This document shows, piece by piece, positions 16,306 to 25,249 of a stretch of DNA of 64,000 nt (position 1 is its first letter; each line of letters starts with the position of its first letter). This DNA is from an uncultured Lachnospiraceae bacterium. Its GTDB lineage: Bacteria; Bacillota; Clostridia; Eubacteriales; Anaerofustaceae. The stretch covers positions 1 through 64,000 of the forward strand of contig CALWKX010000020.1 of NCBI GenBank assembly GCA_944381375.1. Direction: 5' to 3'. The position numbers and the translations under genes were made by a program. Below the pieces are notes generated by a model that did not search any database, was not told where the DNA came from, and worked only from the letters and a program-made list of their open reading frames with translations.

Positions 16306-17148
16306 ATAAAAGGCTTATTAACTGAAAAAAGATGGTGTGAATATAACTCAAATAGTCTTTTGGACAAACTGAGAAGAAATCGCAAGCAAATCATTTTGTG
16401 CCTTGCAGCGGCATTTATTTGGGGGCTGGCAGCCCACGCTTATGTATTTTTTCACAGTTCTATTTCTCATGATTCCTTATTTGAGTTTGTTGCAGATACG
16501 GATAGAAATGTATGGCGAATAAAATTAGGCAGAGTCTTTGTGCCTGCGTACCGAATACTCTTCAGAGGCGCCATTACAGCTCCGTGGCTCATAGGATTTC
16601 TTTCGCTGCTCTATATTGGCATAACAGTTTTTTTAGTAACAAAGATATTTGATATTCGTTCTAAAACGCTGATTGCTTTAATATCGGGTGTTTTTGCAAC
16701 CAATATAACGATTATTTCGACAGCAGCTACATACATTCACGATTTAGATGCCGATATGATGGCATTGCTTTTAGCTGCTTTTGCGGTTTATTTGTGGAAA
16801 TCATTTGATAAAGGCTTTTTGTATGGTATTATCCCGATTTGCCTTTCTCTTGGTTTTTATCAAAGTTACGTTTCCGTTGCCATTACACTGATCTTATTAT
16901 ATTTGATTATGCAACTGCTTAACGGATATAGCGCCGACGGGAAGTACCGCTCATTTGTACAAATAATGTTTTTTCCGTTTTCGCACATTTATTATATGGT
17001 TTTAAATTCCTTGGTCTTTGCATTGCAGATTTTAATGATAAGCTCGTCAACCGCATCGGTATATCTGCCTTCGGCTATCAGTCGATTTCGCATTTCGTTG
17101 AGAGCGTTTATCATTATACCTTGCTCGTATCTGTCAAATGCTATGTAA
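16306..17148 (+). pseudogene. GtrII-type glucosyltransferase, 3'-disrupted; probable ATA start
   Basis: The first 220 codons encode a multispanning protein of the GtrII/Glucos_trans_II type: a basic N-terminus, ILCLAAAFIWGLAAHAYVFF, DSLFEFVADTDRNVWRIKLGR, then several hydrophobic segments. Family members are about twice as long, with a C-terminal half absent here. After about 16965 the frame continues to 17148 opposite a separate minus-strand gene and no longer looks like the family, so an insertion or deletion has cut the gene. AAAGGTGA at 16291-16298 is 7 nt before ATA at 16306, better placed than the upstream TTG (16288). Confidence 0.6.
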
Positions 17149-17165
17149 TATTTCGTTTCTTTCAC
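16992..17165 (-). CDS. Small protein typical of Firmicutes mobile elements
   Basis: The 57-residue protein (KETKYYIAFDRYEQGIMINA, then LNEMRNRLIAEGRYTDAVDE and a short basic tail) resembles small conserved proteins seen in conjugative elements and plasmids of Clostridia; the function is unknown to me. GTG at 17163-17165 is preferred because AAGGAAG lies about 8 nt upstream; an ATG extension to 17198 is possible. It sits antisense to the 3' part of the broken GtrII frame and may be what remains of the insertion that broke it. Confidence 0.6.
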   Translation of the reverse strand: MKETKYYIAFDRYEQGIMINALNEMRNRLIAEGRYTDAVDELIIKICNAKTKEFKTI

Positions 17166-17231
17166 CAGTCCAACTTCCTTGCGCCTATATTGTAGCAAAA
17201 GGCGGTTTTATCTGCAATTGTGCAGATAAAA

Positions 17232-17266
17232 AGAAAGAGAGAAACTTGAACTTAACCAAGTTTCTC
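17232..17266 (-). terminator. Terminator of the VanY-like gene
   Basis: AGAGAAACTTG pairs with CAAGTTTCTCT across an 8-nt loop. On the minus strand it is followed by CTTTCTTTTT, 35-70 nt past the stop codon. Confidence 0.75.
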
Positions 17267-17301
17267 TCAATTCCTGCTCCTTGCGTTCCGTATATATTCG
17301 C

Positions 17302-18324
17302 CTATCTTACGACTGACAAAAATTCATCAAGCGTACTCATTCCGCTTTCGTGATATGCCATCGCCATCTCTACGCCTATATATCTGTAATGCCAGGGCTC
17401 AAACATATAAAGCGTTATATCCTCGCTGTCTTTTGGATATCTGAGCACCCATCCGTATTTATAACTGTTTTCGGTAAGCCATGCGTATTCTTCATCATAT
17501 TCCATAGACTGATACAGCCCTCCGGAAGCGCTTGCCCATGTGATGTCCATGGTAAGCCCTGTCTGATGTTCGCTGTAGCCCGGCTTTGCCGTGTCATTCT
17601 GATCTTCTCCGAGCGAAGCTACAGCCGCATCATAGAGCTTTTGCTGCATATCGTAAGGTCTGTAGCCCGAACACGCCCATAGCTCAATACCGTCGTTTTC
17701 AGCAGCTGTAAACATCTGTTCCAAAGCTGCATTGGCTTCGCTTCTGAGCTGACTCACAGTATTTGAGCGTCCGTTCGTATAATATATCCAATCGCTTACT
17801 ACAAGATCGCTAGGCTCGAAAGTTTCGCCTACGCCCGTGAACGTGTTGACAAGCAGCGCATAGTTATTTTCAGATACTTCCTGCTTTACAACATTATATG
17901 TAAAGCTTTCCGTCAAAGGTCCGAACGTCACCGTAAGACTTATATTCTTTTGCGAGCCGTCGTCATATATTGCTATTGTGTTGCTGCGCAGAAATGTATA
18001 ATCGGATTCGTTCGCAGCTTCGCTCACATTAACCTGATTGAAGCGCTGAGTTATATTTTCTCCTTCAGCCGTCTTTCCCGATATTTCGGCGTAATAAGTA
18101 ACAGCGCTTCCCGCCAGAGCCGTATCCGTCGGATTGGTGGAAATTATGCGCGCCCTGCTTATCTGAGTTATATCAGTATAGCCTGAATCGTTCAGATACG
18201 TCAAAATTTCGCTGTACTTTTCATCTTCTTTAGCAATGTTGCTTTGCTGATTTTCTTGTTTTGAACATGCGCTGAAACTGATCATCAAAATCATAACTGC
18301 AGCAGCAAATATTCTTTTTTTCAT
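17302..18324 (-). CDS. D-alanyl-D-alanine carboxypeptidase lipoprotein, VanY/M15B family
   Basis: The 340-residue lipoprotein begins MKKRIFAAAVMILMISFSAC with the lipobox Cys at about residue 20. A bacterial Ig-like/DUF region (about 40-150) precedes the M15B peptidase domain, shown by GYRPYDMQQKLYD, the zinc motif SEHQTGLTMDI and EPWHYRYIG near the end. It trims terminal D-Ala from peptidoglycan stem peptides outside the membrane. The start at 18324 is one base after the khpA stop codon, so it may be coupled to that operon, where rimM/trmD are usually found. Confidence 0.88.
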   Translation of the reverse strand: MKKRIFAAAVMILMISFSACSKQENQQSNIAKEDEKYSEILTYLNDSGYTDITQISRARIISTNPTDTALAGSAVTYYAEISGKTAEGENITQRFNQVNVSEAANESDYTFLRSNTIAIYDDGSQKNISLTVTFGPLTESFTYNVVKQEVSENNYALLVNTFTGVGETFEPSDLVVSDWIYYTNGRSNTVSQLRSEANAALEQMFTAAENDGIELWACSGYRPYDMQQKLYDAAVASLGEDQNDTAKPGYSEHQTGLTMDITWASASGGLYQSMEYDEEYAWLTENSYKYGWVLRYPKDSEDITLYMFEPWHYRYIGVEMAMAYHESGMSTLDEFLSVVR

Positions 18325-18325
18325 A

Positions 18326-18556
18326 TTAATCCATAATTTCGAGCACGGCGTTTTCATTAAGCTTCATTGCCTGAGCTTTGATAACCGTTCTCATCGCTTT
18401 TGCTATGCGCCCTTGTTTTCCTATCACTTTACCCATATCGGAAGGAGCTACCCTAAGTTCAAGTATTGTGGTATTTCCCACATACTTCTCACTTACGCTG
18501 ACTTGTTCAGGATGTTCCACAAGAGCCTTCGCCATTACTTCTACAAGCTGTTTCAT
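18326..18556 (-). CDS. khpA: KH-domain RNA-binding protein KhpA (YlqC)
   Basis: The 76-residue protein is a single KH domain with GKVIGKQGRIAKAMRTV, where GKQG is the RNA-gripping GxxG loop. In Firmicutes it pairs with KhpB/EloR (Jag) and affects cell elongation and RNA binding. It follows rpsP by 22 nt, the standard ffh-rpsP-ylqC order. The expected rimM-trmD-rplS genes do not follow. Confidence 0.95.
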   Translation of the reverse strand: MKQLVEVMAKALVEHPEQVSVSEKYVGNTTILELRVAPSDMGKVIGKQGRIAKAMRTVIKAQAMKLNENAVLEIMD

Positions 18557-18578
18557 ATGATATGCCCTTAAATTAATA

Positions 18579-18821
18579 TTATTCCAATATGCCGTTTTTC
18601 TTAAATAAAACCTTTACCGTATCGGTCGGCTGAGCGCCTGTCGAAAGCCATTTGCGCGCTTTCTCAGCATCGATTTTTACAGCCTTTTCGCCTACGGGTT
18701 TATAATAGCCTATCTCGTCAAGAGCTTTTCCGTCTCTTTTGACGTCCTTGTCCGCTACTACGATTCTGTAAAAAGGATCTTTTTTTGCTCCCATTCTTTT
18801 TAATCTGATTTTTACTGCCAT
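18579..18821 (-). CDS. rpsP: 30S ribosomal protein S16
   Basis: This 80-residue protein matches S16 in length and motif: [20 protein letters not shown] at the N-terminus, then [20 protein letters not shown]. It helps assemble the 5' domain of 16S rRNA. An AAAGGAT site lies about 12 nt before the ATG. It sits between ffh and khpA as in most Firmicutes. Confidence 0.98.
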   Translation of the reverse strand: MAVKIRLKRMGAKKDPFYRIVVADKDVKRDGKALDEIGYYKPVGEKAVKIDAEKARKWLSTGAQPTDTVKVLFKKNGILE

Positions 18822-18854
18822 TTGTTTGTATTATCCTTTCATTAAATGTTTTAT

Positions 18855-20174
18855 CTACATAAACGGAAATTGAGAAAATTTCCCTTTATTGCCTTTTAAG
18901 CGTTTCATAAGTTTTTTGCTCTGCGCAAATCCCGAAAGAAGTTTGTTTACCTGCATAACGCTGGTTCCGCTGCCTGCAGCTATCCTTTTTCTTCTGGAGG
19001 CGTTTATTATTGCAGGATTCGCCCTCTCCTTTTTGGTCATTGATTGTATTATGGCCTTGGTATGCACGAGTTGTTTTTCATCGATGTTGATAGCTCCCAG
19101 TTTTGATTTAGGTATAGGCAGAGAACCGATTATCTGACTTATGCCTCCCATTTGAGCTATGCTTTCGATTTGCTCAAGATAATCGTCAAGAGTAAAATCA
19201 TTATCAGCCAGCTTTTTAGCCATCTTTTTGCGGCTCTCTTCATCAGCCAGCTTCTCCGCTTTCTCTATAAGGGTAAGCATATCTCCTTTGCCGAGTATTC
19301 TGCCTGCGACTCTGTCCGGGTGGAACAGTTCAAAATCAGAAGGTTTTTCTCCCGTGCCTGCAAATTTTATCGGTTTTTTTGTAACATAGCTTACTGATAG
19401 AGCCGCGCCCGCTCTTGCATCGGAATCCGCTTTGCTCAGTATAAATCCCGATATATCGACTGTTTCATCGAATGCAATAGCTGCGTCAACTGCCGCCTGC
19501 CCCATCATGCAGTCAACAACAAAATAGACTTCATCGAATTTTACGGCCGATTTTATCTGCGCTATTTCGTCCATTAGTTCTTTGTCCACATGCTGACGGC
19601 CTGCCGTATCTACAATCAGTACGTCTATAGCGTCATTTTGAGCTTTAGCGTATGCTTTTTTTGCTATATCTTGCGCTTTTTCGTTTTTATTGCCGCGGTA
19701 TATTTCACAATCAATCTGTTTTGCCAGTATTTCGAGCTGATCGACGGCAGCGGCTCTGTGAGTATCGCATGCTGCTAAAGCAACGCTTTTGCCTTTAGTT
19801 TTTATATAAAGCGCCAGTTTTGCGGCACTTGTAGTTTTTCCCGAACCTTGTACGCCCGCCATTAGTATTGTAAAGGGCTTGGAAGAATTGAATTTTATGT
19901 CGCTTGCAGTTCCGCCAAGAAGTTTCGTCATTTCCTCGTTGACTGTTTTTATTACCTGTTGGCCTGGCGTCAAGCTTTTCATAACTTCATCGGTAAGAGC
20001 TTTTTCTCTTACGCTGGCAAGAAACTGTTTGACTACTTTATAATTTACGTCGGCTTCAAGCAGCGCCATTTTGATTTCTCTTAGCGCTTCGTCAACGTCT
20101 TTTTCGCTCAGTTTGCCCTTGCCAGTGAGTTTTTTGAATGTTGATTGAAGTTTATTTCCGAGTGAATCAAACAT
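18855..20174 (-). CDS. ffh: Signal recognition particle protein Ffh
   Basis: The 439-residue SRP GTPase delivers signal-peptide-bearing ribosomes to the membrane. The N domain is followed by the G domain with GVQGSGKTTSAAKL (P-loop, about residue 108), DTAGRQ and SKADSDARAG. The methionine-rich M domain ends at FSQFPFM and contains the RNA-binding SRRKRIAAGSGTSVMQV segment. The AAGGA site supports the start. It is transcribed after ylxM, 13 nt upstream. Confidence 0.98.
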   Translation of the reverse strand: MFDSLGNKLQSTFKKLTGKGKLSEKDVDEALREIKMALLEADVNYKVVKQFLASVREKALTDEVMKSLTPGQQVIKTVNEEMTKLLGGTASDIKFNSSKPFTILMAGVQGSGKTTSAAKLALYIKTKGKSVALAACDTHRAAAVDQLEILAKQIDCEIYRGNKNEKAQDIAKKAYAKAQNDAIDVLIVDTAGRQHVDKELMDEIAQIKSAVKFDEVYFVVDCMMGQAAVDAAIAFDETVDISGFILSKADSDARAGAALSVSYVTKKPIKFAGTGEKPSDFELFHPDRVAGRILGKGDMLTLIEKAEKLADEESRKKMAKKLADNDFTLDDYLEQIESIAQMGGISQIIGSLPIPKSKLGAINIDEKQLVHTKAIIQSMTKKERANPAIINASRRKRIAAGSGTSVMQVNKLLSGFAQSKKLMKRLKGNKGKFSQFPFM

Positions 20175-20187
20175 ATTTATTCCTTTT

Positions 20188-20505
20188 TTACAGGTTTTCC
20201 TTGAGCTTGGTTAGAATATCTTTTGCCTCTTCGTCATGTTCGATATGTTTTTCAAGCTCATTGCAAAGTCCGATATTGTATAAATATTTGTCTAATAAAA
20301 AAAGTTTTTTGTCATAAGAATGAAGAATTTTTTCTATTCTTTTTATAAGCTCGCTTACTGCCTGACGGCTGACTCCTGTCATTTGTGCAATTTCGCTTAC
20401 AGTAATATCTTCTTCGGCGTAAAGCGAAATGATTTGACGTTGCTTTTCGGTAAGCAAGCCTGAGTATATATCTATAAGGTAAGATAGTTTTACGTGCTTT
20501 TCCAT
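20188..20505 (-). CDS. ylxM: YlxM-family SRP-associated HTH protein
   Basis: The 105-residue protein has a helix-turn-helix resembling sigma region 4 (ITVSEIAQMTGVSRQAVSEL, about residues 33-53), followed by an acidic helix. YlxM/UPF0122 proteins sit before ffh across Firmicutes and influence SRP GTPase activity. The ribosome site before the ATG is weak. It is the first gene of ylxM-ffh-rpsP-khpA. Confidence 0.93.
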   Translation of the reverse strand: MEKHVKLSYLIDIYSGLLTEKQRQIISLYAEEDITVSEIAQMTGVSRQAVSELIKRIEKILHSYDKKLFLLDKYLYNIGLCNELEKHIEHDEEAKDILTKLKENL

Positions 20506-20621
20506 ATTTTTAAGTCTGCCGCAGCAAACGTAATAATAGCATACAGAAATTTTAATGTCAAGTAATTTTACTTTACAAAATGATTTTGATATTGGTTGAC
20601 ATATTTTGTTATGCGAAAAGC

Positions 20622-20741
20622 GGGGCCGCGCGCCGCAGAAAGAATCAGCCGGATATCCGGCTGATTCTTTCTGCGCGAAGGCTTGCGCCTTGCTGCCGTA
20701 AAGAAACGCGTTAAGCGTTTCTTTACGGCACGCGCGGCCCC
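20622..20741. repeat. Cloverleaf palindrome P3
   Basis: Closing stem GGGGCCGCGCG (20622-20632) pairs with 20731-20741. Hairpins: 19 bp from 20635 to 20673 (tip GGATATCC), AAGGC-TTGC-GCCTT (about 20678-20691), and TGCCGTAAAGAAACGC with its complement (about 20694-20730). It is the only copy lying between divergent genes (ylxM and bipA), so it sits upstream of both. Confidence 0.9.
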
Positions 20742-20871
20742 AAGAAGCGCTCGAGCGCTCAATTGCGCTTTCTGTTGCTCAAAATACATAAATATCATTA
20801 ATAATTGTATGTTGTTATATATTTTTGTGCTAAAATACTACGTCATATTTTTTAATAAGAGGAATATAATT

Positions 20872-22716
20872 TTGCATAAGGAAGAACAAATAAGAAATAT
20901 AGCCATAATTGCGCATGTAGATCACGGAAAGACCACTCTCGTTGATGCAATGCTCAAACAAAGCGGCGTCTATCGAGAGAACCAGCAAGTTGTGGAACGA
21001 GTAATGGATTCCAACGACCTGGAACGTGAGCGCGGGATCACTATCCTTGCTAAAAATACAGCCGTAGAGTATAAGAACACGAAAATCAATATAGTGGATA
21101 CTCCCGGCCACGCTGATTTTTCCGGAGAGGTGGAACGTATTCTCAAAATGGTAAACGGCGTTTTGCTTTTAGTGGACGCCTCCGATGGTCCGATGCCGCA
21201 AACGCGCTTCGTGCTTTCCAAATCTTTGGAGCTCGGACATAAAGTAATAGTGGTGATAAATAAAATCGACCGTCCTGACGCCAGGATAGATCAGGTTATA
21301 GATGAAATCCTGGATTTGTTCATAGAATTGGGCGCAAGCGATGAGCAGTTGGACAGTCCGTTTATATTTTGTTCGGCTAAAAAAGGAACGGCAAGCGTTG
21401 AGCAGGATGTTGAGGGAACAAATCTTATTCCTCTTTTTGAAACGATACTTGAATATATACCTTCGCCTCCTCGCAATAAAGAAATGCCGCTTCAAATGTT
21501 GATCTCATCCATAGATTACAACGAATTTGTCGGCAGAATCGCCATCGGACGAATAGAACGGGGCATGATAAAGCAAAATCAGGAGCTTGTCGTGTGCAAT
21601 TATCACGATAAAAATATGCTTAAAAAAGCCAAAGCAGTCAATATTTATCAATTTGAAGGATTGAGCAGAGTGAGTGTCACTGAAGCTGCAGCGGGAAATA
21701 TTATAGCGCTTTCAGGTATACCGGATATAACAATAGGAGATACGGTTTGTTCGGCGGAATGTCCGCAGGCTCTTGAATTCGCTCAAATTTCCGCGCCGAC
21801 TATTGAAATGACATTTTCTGTAAACGATTCGCCTTTTGCAGGCAAAGAAGGCAAATACGTTACCTCGCGCAATATACGCGACAGACTCGAAAGAGAGCTT
21901 TTGAAAGACGTCTCATTAAAAGTAAGCGAACTTGATACTACTGATTCTTTCAATGTAGCAGGACGAGGAGAAATGCATTTATCAATATTGATAGAAACTA
22001 TGCGCAGAGAAGGCTATGAGTTTCAGGTTTCGCCTCCTCGAGTGCTTATGAAGGAAATAAACGGTATAAAGAGCGAGCCTGTAGAAAGGCTTGTTGCGGA
22101 CGTTCCTCAGGAATGTGCGGGCGCGGTTATTGAAAAATTAGGGCAAAGGCGCGGAGAGTTGCTAAATATGACGCCTATGGGAGCCAGAATGAAATTGGAA
22201 TTTCTTGCGCCCTCAAGAGGGCTGTTCGGTTACAGAAGCGAGTTTCTGACAGATACCAAAGGAGAGGGCATAATGGCAAGCGTTTTTGATTCGTATGCCC
22301 CGTACAAAGGGACGCTTTCGCGACGTTCGCAAGGCAGTCTTATCGCCTATGAAGCCGGTGAAGCGATTACTTACGGTTTGTACAATGCTCAAGAAAGAGG
22401 CCGGCTTTTTATCGGGCCGAATACTCCTGTATACGAAGGTATGGTTGTAGGCATTTCCTCAAATTCTAAAGACATACCAGTAAATGTGTGTAAGAGAAAA
22501 CAGCTTACAAATATGCGCGCCACAGGACATGACGATGCTTTAAGGCTTGTGCCGCATTTGAAAATGAGTCTTGAGCAGTGCATGGAGTTTTTGGCGGATG
22601 ATGAACTTTTGGAGATAACTCCTAAGTCTTTGAGGATAAGAAAGCGTATTCTCAATCACGAACAAAGAATGAAAGCCCAAAGCCGTGAAAAGAGCGGCGC
22701 AGCCGGCATAAAATAA
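20872..22716 (+). CDS. bipA: Ribosome-associated GTPase BipA/TypA
   Basis: The 614-residue translational GTPase has G1 AHVDHGKTT, the switch [14 protein letters not shown]3 DTPGHADF and G4 [10 protein letters not shown], then EF-G-like domains and the TypA-specific C-terminus. It aids 50S assembly and stress adaptation. Start TTG at 20872 is set by AAGAGGA a few bases upstream and by alignment with the family N-terminus; the longer ATG frame would run through repeat P3. Its last codons (SGAAGIK) and stop fall inside cloverleaf P4, so the C-terminal tail has been shaped by the repeat. Confidence 0.96.
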   Translation: MHKEEQIRNIAIIAHVDHGKTTLVDAMLKQSGVYRENQQVVERVMDSNDLERERGITILAKNTAVEYKNTKINIVDTPGHADFSGEVERILKMVNGVLLLVDASDGPMPQTRFVLSKSLELGHKVIVVINKIDRPDARIDQVIDEILDLFIELGASDEQLDSPFIFCSAKKGTASVEQDVEGTNLIPLFETILEYIPSPPRNKEMPLQMLISSIDYNEFVGRIAIGRIERGMIKQNQELVVCNYHDKNMLKKAKAVNIYQFEGLSRVSVTEAAAGNIIALSGIPDITIGDTVCSAECPQALEFAQISAPTIEMTFSVNDSPFAGKEGKYVTSRNIRDRLERELLKDVSLKVSELDTTDSFNVAGRGEMHLSILIETMRREGYEFQVSPPRVLMKEINGIKSEPVERLVADVPQECAGAVIEKLGQRRGELLNMTPMGARMKLEFLAPSRGLFGYRSEFLTDTKGEGIMASVFDSYAPYKGTLSRRSQGSLIAYEAGEAITYGLYNAQERGRLFIGPNTPVYEGMVVGISSNSKDIPVNVCKRKQLTNMRATGHDDALRLVPHLKMSLEQCMEFLADDELLEITPKSLRIRKRILNHEQRMKAQSREKSGAAGIK

Positions 22717-22831
22717 AAAGAGAAAGAAAATCTTTCTCTTTTTATTTTATGCGCAAATTGAACGCCTGCGTTCAATTTGCCCAGCGGCAGAAGAAAGCGC
22801 AGCGCGCTTTCTTCTGCCGCGGCTGCGCCGC
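22694..22831. repeat. Cloverleaf palindrome P4, overlapping the end of bipA
   Basis: Closing stem GCGGCGCAGCC (22694-22704) pairs with 22821-22831. Hairpins: about 22 bp at 22707-22752, GCAAATTGAACGC with its complement (about 22753-22780), and GCGGCAGAAGAAAGCGC with its complement (22784-22820). The 5' closing arm codes for the last bipA residues, and the bipA TAA (22714-22716) is inside hairpin 1. That hairpin also ends in a T-rich run and may terminate bipA. Confidence 0.92.
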
Positions 22832-22861
22832 CCTTTATCGGCTTTGAGCTTTCATCTAAGT

Positions 22862-22934
22862 AACCCACCCAGTTCAAGGAAGGAAAGCCTCACGGCTTTC
22901 TTTATCTGCCCCACAAAAGCGATCCCCTTGAGGT
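22862..22934 (-). repeat. G-tract/hairpin module, copy J
   Basis: Minus-strand G-tracts match C-runs at 22924-22927, 22909-22912, 22868-22870 and 22864-22866. A hairpin (AAGAAAGCC/GGCTTTCCTT) lies between runs two and three. Read on the minus strand it comes first, and P4 follows after about 33 nt, the same composite order as A-P1, B-P5 and C-P7. It abuts the pepV stop codon. Confidence 0.8.
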
Positions 22935-24323
22935 TTACAGTTTTGCAAGCTTAAGAATTGCATTCACATAAATTTCAATGGCCGTCCATAGTCTGTCAAG
23001 TCTGATATTTTCATCGCTGTCATGAATTCGATTATCATCATCCGCAAATTCCGGACCGAAAGCGACTACGTTTTCAAAAGCCCTCGCATAAGTGCCTCCG
23101 CCTATTACTATCGGCTTTGCTTTCGTATCTTTAGTGACTTCGCAGTAAGCCTCCATTAAATTCTTCACAAGTTCGCTTTCAGGATCAACCAGAAGAGGCA
23201 ATGAATGACTTACAAATTTTTCTTCAGCGCCCGCGCCTTTTATTTTTTCACTGATAATTTCGGCATAAGGCGCAAAATCAATGCTTACAGGATATCTTAT
23301 GTCTAAAGTAGCAGTCGCTGTTCCCTGTTTATCGGTTTTTACCATTCCAACATTAAGCGTCAGTGAACCATATTCGTCGCATGCGGCAGCGCCGATTTTT
23401 TCTCCCGAAGTATCCGTACCTATAAGTTTGTTGAAGGTATTCACAAAAGGACTGTCATGTACGATTTCTCCCAAAAACTTTATCATATGACAAGCAGCGT
23501 TTTTCCCAAGCTCAGGCGTGGAAGCGTGCGCCGCTTTCCCTGCCATCTTAAAAGAAACCCCGTCATTTAATATTTCAGCATTGCCGTCAATCTCATATGC
23601 GCTTAAGTACGATAAGAATTTATCTATTGCTTCCGCCGTTTTTGTTTCACCGCATATTACCGCTTCACAAAAATCTGCAGCAGCGTTTCTGGCTGTGCCC
23701 GCTTGTATCCGTTGTATGACGCGTCTGCCGGCATTAATTGCAAGCGGCGCGGAAATATCCGTATCATAATGACCTTTTTCCCCGAAAATCAAAGGGAAAT
23801 CAGCATCCGGCGAAAACCCCATGCTGAAGCCTCCCTCTTTTGATTTGTAATACTTAACGCATCCAAACCCGCTCTCTTCATCAGCGCCTATAACAAGGCG
23901 AATCCTTTTTTTGAATACTTCCCCTTTTATTTCCCGGGCAATCTTCATAGCATAAAGCGCCGCAATCAGCGGACCTTTGTCGTCAACTACGCCTCTTGCG
24001 TACAAAACACCGTTTTCTTCACTCAAACAATAAGGTTCATGCGTCCAGCCTCCGCCTTCAGGCACAACATCCACATGGCATAAAATTCCTATAATGTCTT
24101 CTCCTTCGCCCATTTGCGCGTATCCTGCATAATTATCAAGATTCACAGTCTCAAATCCCATCCTGCCGGCAATTTCCAAGGCTTTGTTCAAGGCATGAGC
24201 ACATTCTTTGCCGAAAGGCATACCTTCACAAGCTTCGCCCTTTACGCTTCTTATTTTTACAAGCTCAGCAATATCGTTTATTATGTCGTCTTTGTATGAA
24301 TTAATTTTTGATTTTATATCCAT
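22935..24323 (-). CDS. pepV: M20 dipeptidase, PepV type
   Basis: The 462-residue zinc peptidase has the M20 ligand set: GILCHVDVVPEGGGW (His, about residue 85), ARGVVDDKGPLIAALYAM (Asp), GADEESGFGCVKYY (Glu pair) and the C-terminal HDSDENIRL. Length and the large lid domain match PepV/carnosinase-like dipeptidases, which act in the cytosol on dipeptides with an N-terminal hydrophobic or beta-Ala residue. It is convergent with bipA. AAGGGGA lies about 12 nt before the ATG. Confidence 0.93.
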   Translation of the reverse strand: MDIKSKINSYKDDIINDIAELVKIRSVKGEACEGMPFGKECAHALNKALEIAGRMGFETVNLDNYAGYAQMGEGEDIIGILCHVDVVPEGGGWTHEPYCLSEENGVLYARGVVDDKGPLIAALYAMKIAREIKGEVFKKRIRLVIGADEESGFGCVKYYKSKEGGFSMGFSPDADFPLIFGEKGHYDTDISAPLAINAGRRVIQRIQAGTARNAAADFCEAVICGETKTAEAIDKFLSYLSAYEIDGNAEILNDGVSFKMAGKAAHASTPELGKNAACHMIKFLGEIVHDSPFVNTFNKLIGTDTSGEKIGAAACDEYGSLTLNVGMVKTDKQGTATATLDIRYPVSIDFAPYAEIISEKIKGAGAEEKFVSHSLPLLVDPESELVKNLMEAYCEVTKDTKAKPIVIGGGTYARAFENVVAFGPEFADDDNRIHDSDENIRLDRLWTAIEIYVNAILKLAKL

Positions 24324-24460
24324 TCTAAAACAAATCCCCTTTTGTTTTCACTATTCACGATTATACTCCCTATCGTTTCTTATGTCTATCAGGCGAGATG
24401 AATATTTGGATTCGAACGCAAATATAATTTATTGACGAATTCGAAAAGGGGGCGAAAAAA

Positions 24461-25249
24461 ATAAAAAATAAATACTATAATATCCTCATAGCGTTGGCCC
24501 TGTTCGCCTTGATAGTCCAGCTTGCTTATACCGGACGCAATGTTTATATTACGGCAAACGCTTCAACAATGGATTGGGGGCTGAGTTTTTTTGAAGAAGG
24601 CGAAACTCCGCAGGGCAGCGCTGAAGAGGAGTATCTTAAAAATTATGATGCATATTTCGTAGGAAATACTGATGAAAAGGTTGTTTATCTGACTTTTGAC
24701 TGCGGATACGAAAACGGCTACACAAATACGATATTGGATGTGCTGAAGGAAAAGAACGTGAAAGCGGCATTTTTCGTGGTTGGACATATGATAGAAAGCA
24801 GTCCTGATATTGTTAAGCGTATGGCGGATGAAGGTCATCTTGTATGTAACCATACATATTCTCATCCGGACGCAACGCTGCTTTCTCAAAGCGAACTTAC
24901 TAATGAATTAACAAAACTGGAAAATACGGCAAGGGAAATATGCGGGATTGAAATATCAAAATATTTTCGTCCGCCAGCCGGCAAATTCAGCGAACAAATG
25001 CTTATTAATGCCCAAAATGCAGGATATACCACTGTCTTTTGGTCTCTTGCTTATGCCGACTGGGATGTCAACAACCAGCCGACGCATAAAAACGCTTTAG
25101 ATAAACTTGTTCCCAGAATTCATAACGGCGCGATAATATTGCTTCATTCAACTTCGGCTACAAATTCGGAAATCTTGTCAGGCTATATTGATGAACTTAT
25201 AAGCCAAGGATACCGTTTCGGAACTTTGGATGAGCTAAACGCCCAATGA
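24461..25249 (+). CDS. Polysaccharide deacetylase, PdaA-like; probable ATA start
   Basis: The NodB-type domain has YLTFDCGYENGYT, the metal site NHTYSHPD and FRPPAGKFSE, then IILLHS, in the order of peptidoglycan N-acetylmuramic deacetylase PdaA, needed for spore cortex. An N-terminal hydrophobic segment would anchor or export it. No ATG or GTG fits: ATA at 24461 lies 8 nt after AAGGGGG and gives a normal basic start (KNKYYNILIALALFALIV), while TTG at 24494 falls inside the hydrophobic segment with no ribosome site. It overlaps the next deacetylase by 4 nt (ATGA). Confidence 0.85.
   Translation: MKNKYYNILIALALFALIVQLAYTGRNVYITANASTMDWGLSFFEEGETPQGSAEEEYLKNYDAYFVGNTDEKVVYLTFDCGYENGYTNTILDVLKEKNVKAAFFVVGHMIESSPDIVKRMADEGHLVCNHTYSHPDATLLSQSELTNELTKLENTAREICGIEISKYFRPPAGKFSEQMLINAQNAGYTTVFWSLAYADWDVNNQPTHKNALDKLVPRIHNGAIILLHSTSATNSEILSGYIDELISQGYRFGTLDELNAQ

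Noticed and set aside
20568-20798. 76-codon frame over P3
   Set aside because: It follows the repeat on both strands and has no homology features.
20683-20871. Upstream extension of BipA
   Set aside because: The extra 63 residues run through cloverleaf P3 and have no BipA likeness; TTG 20872 with a ribosome site fits the family.
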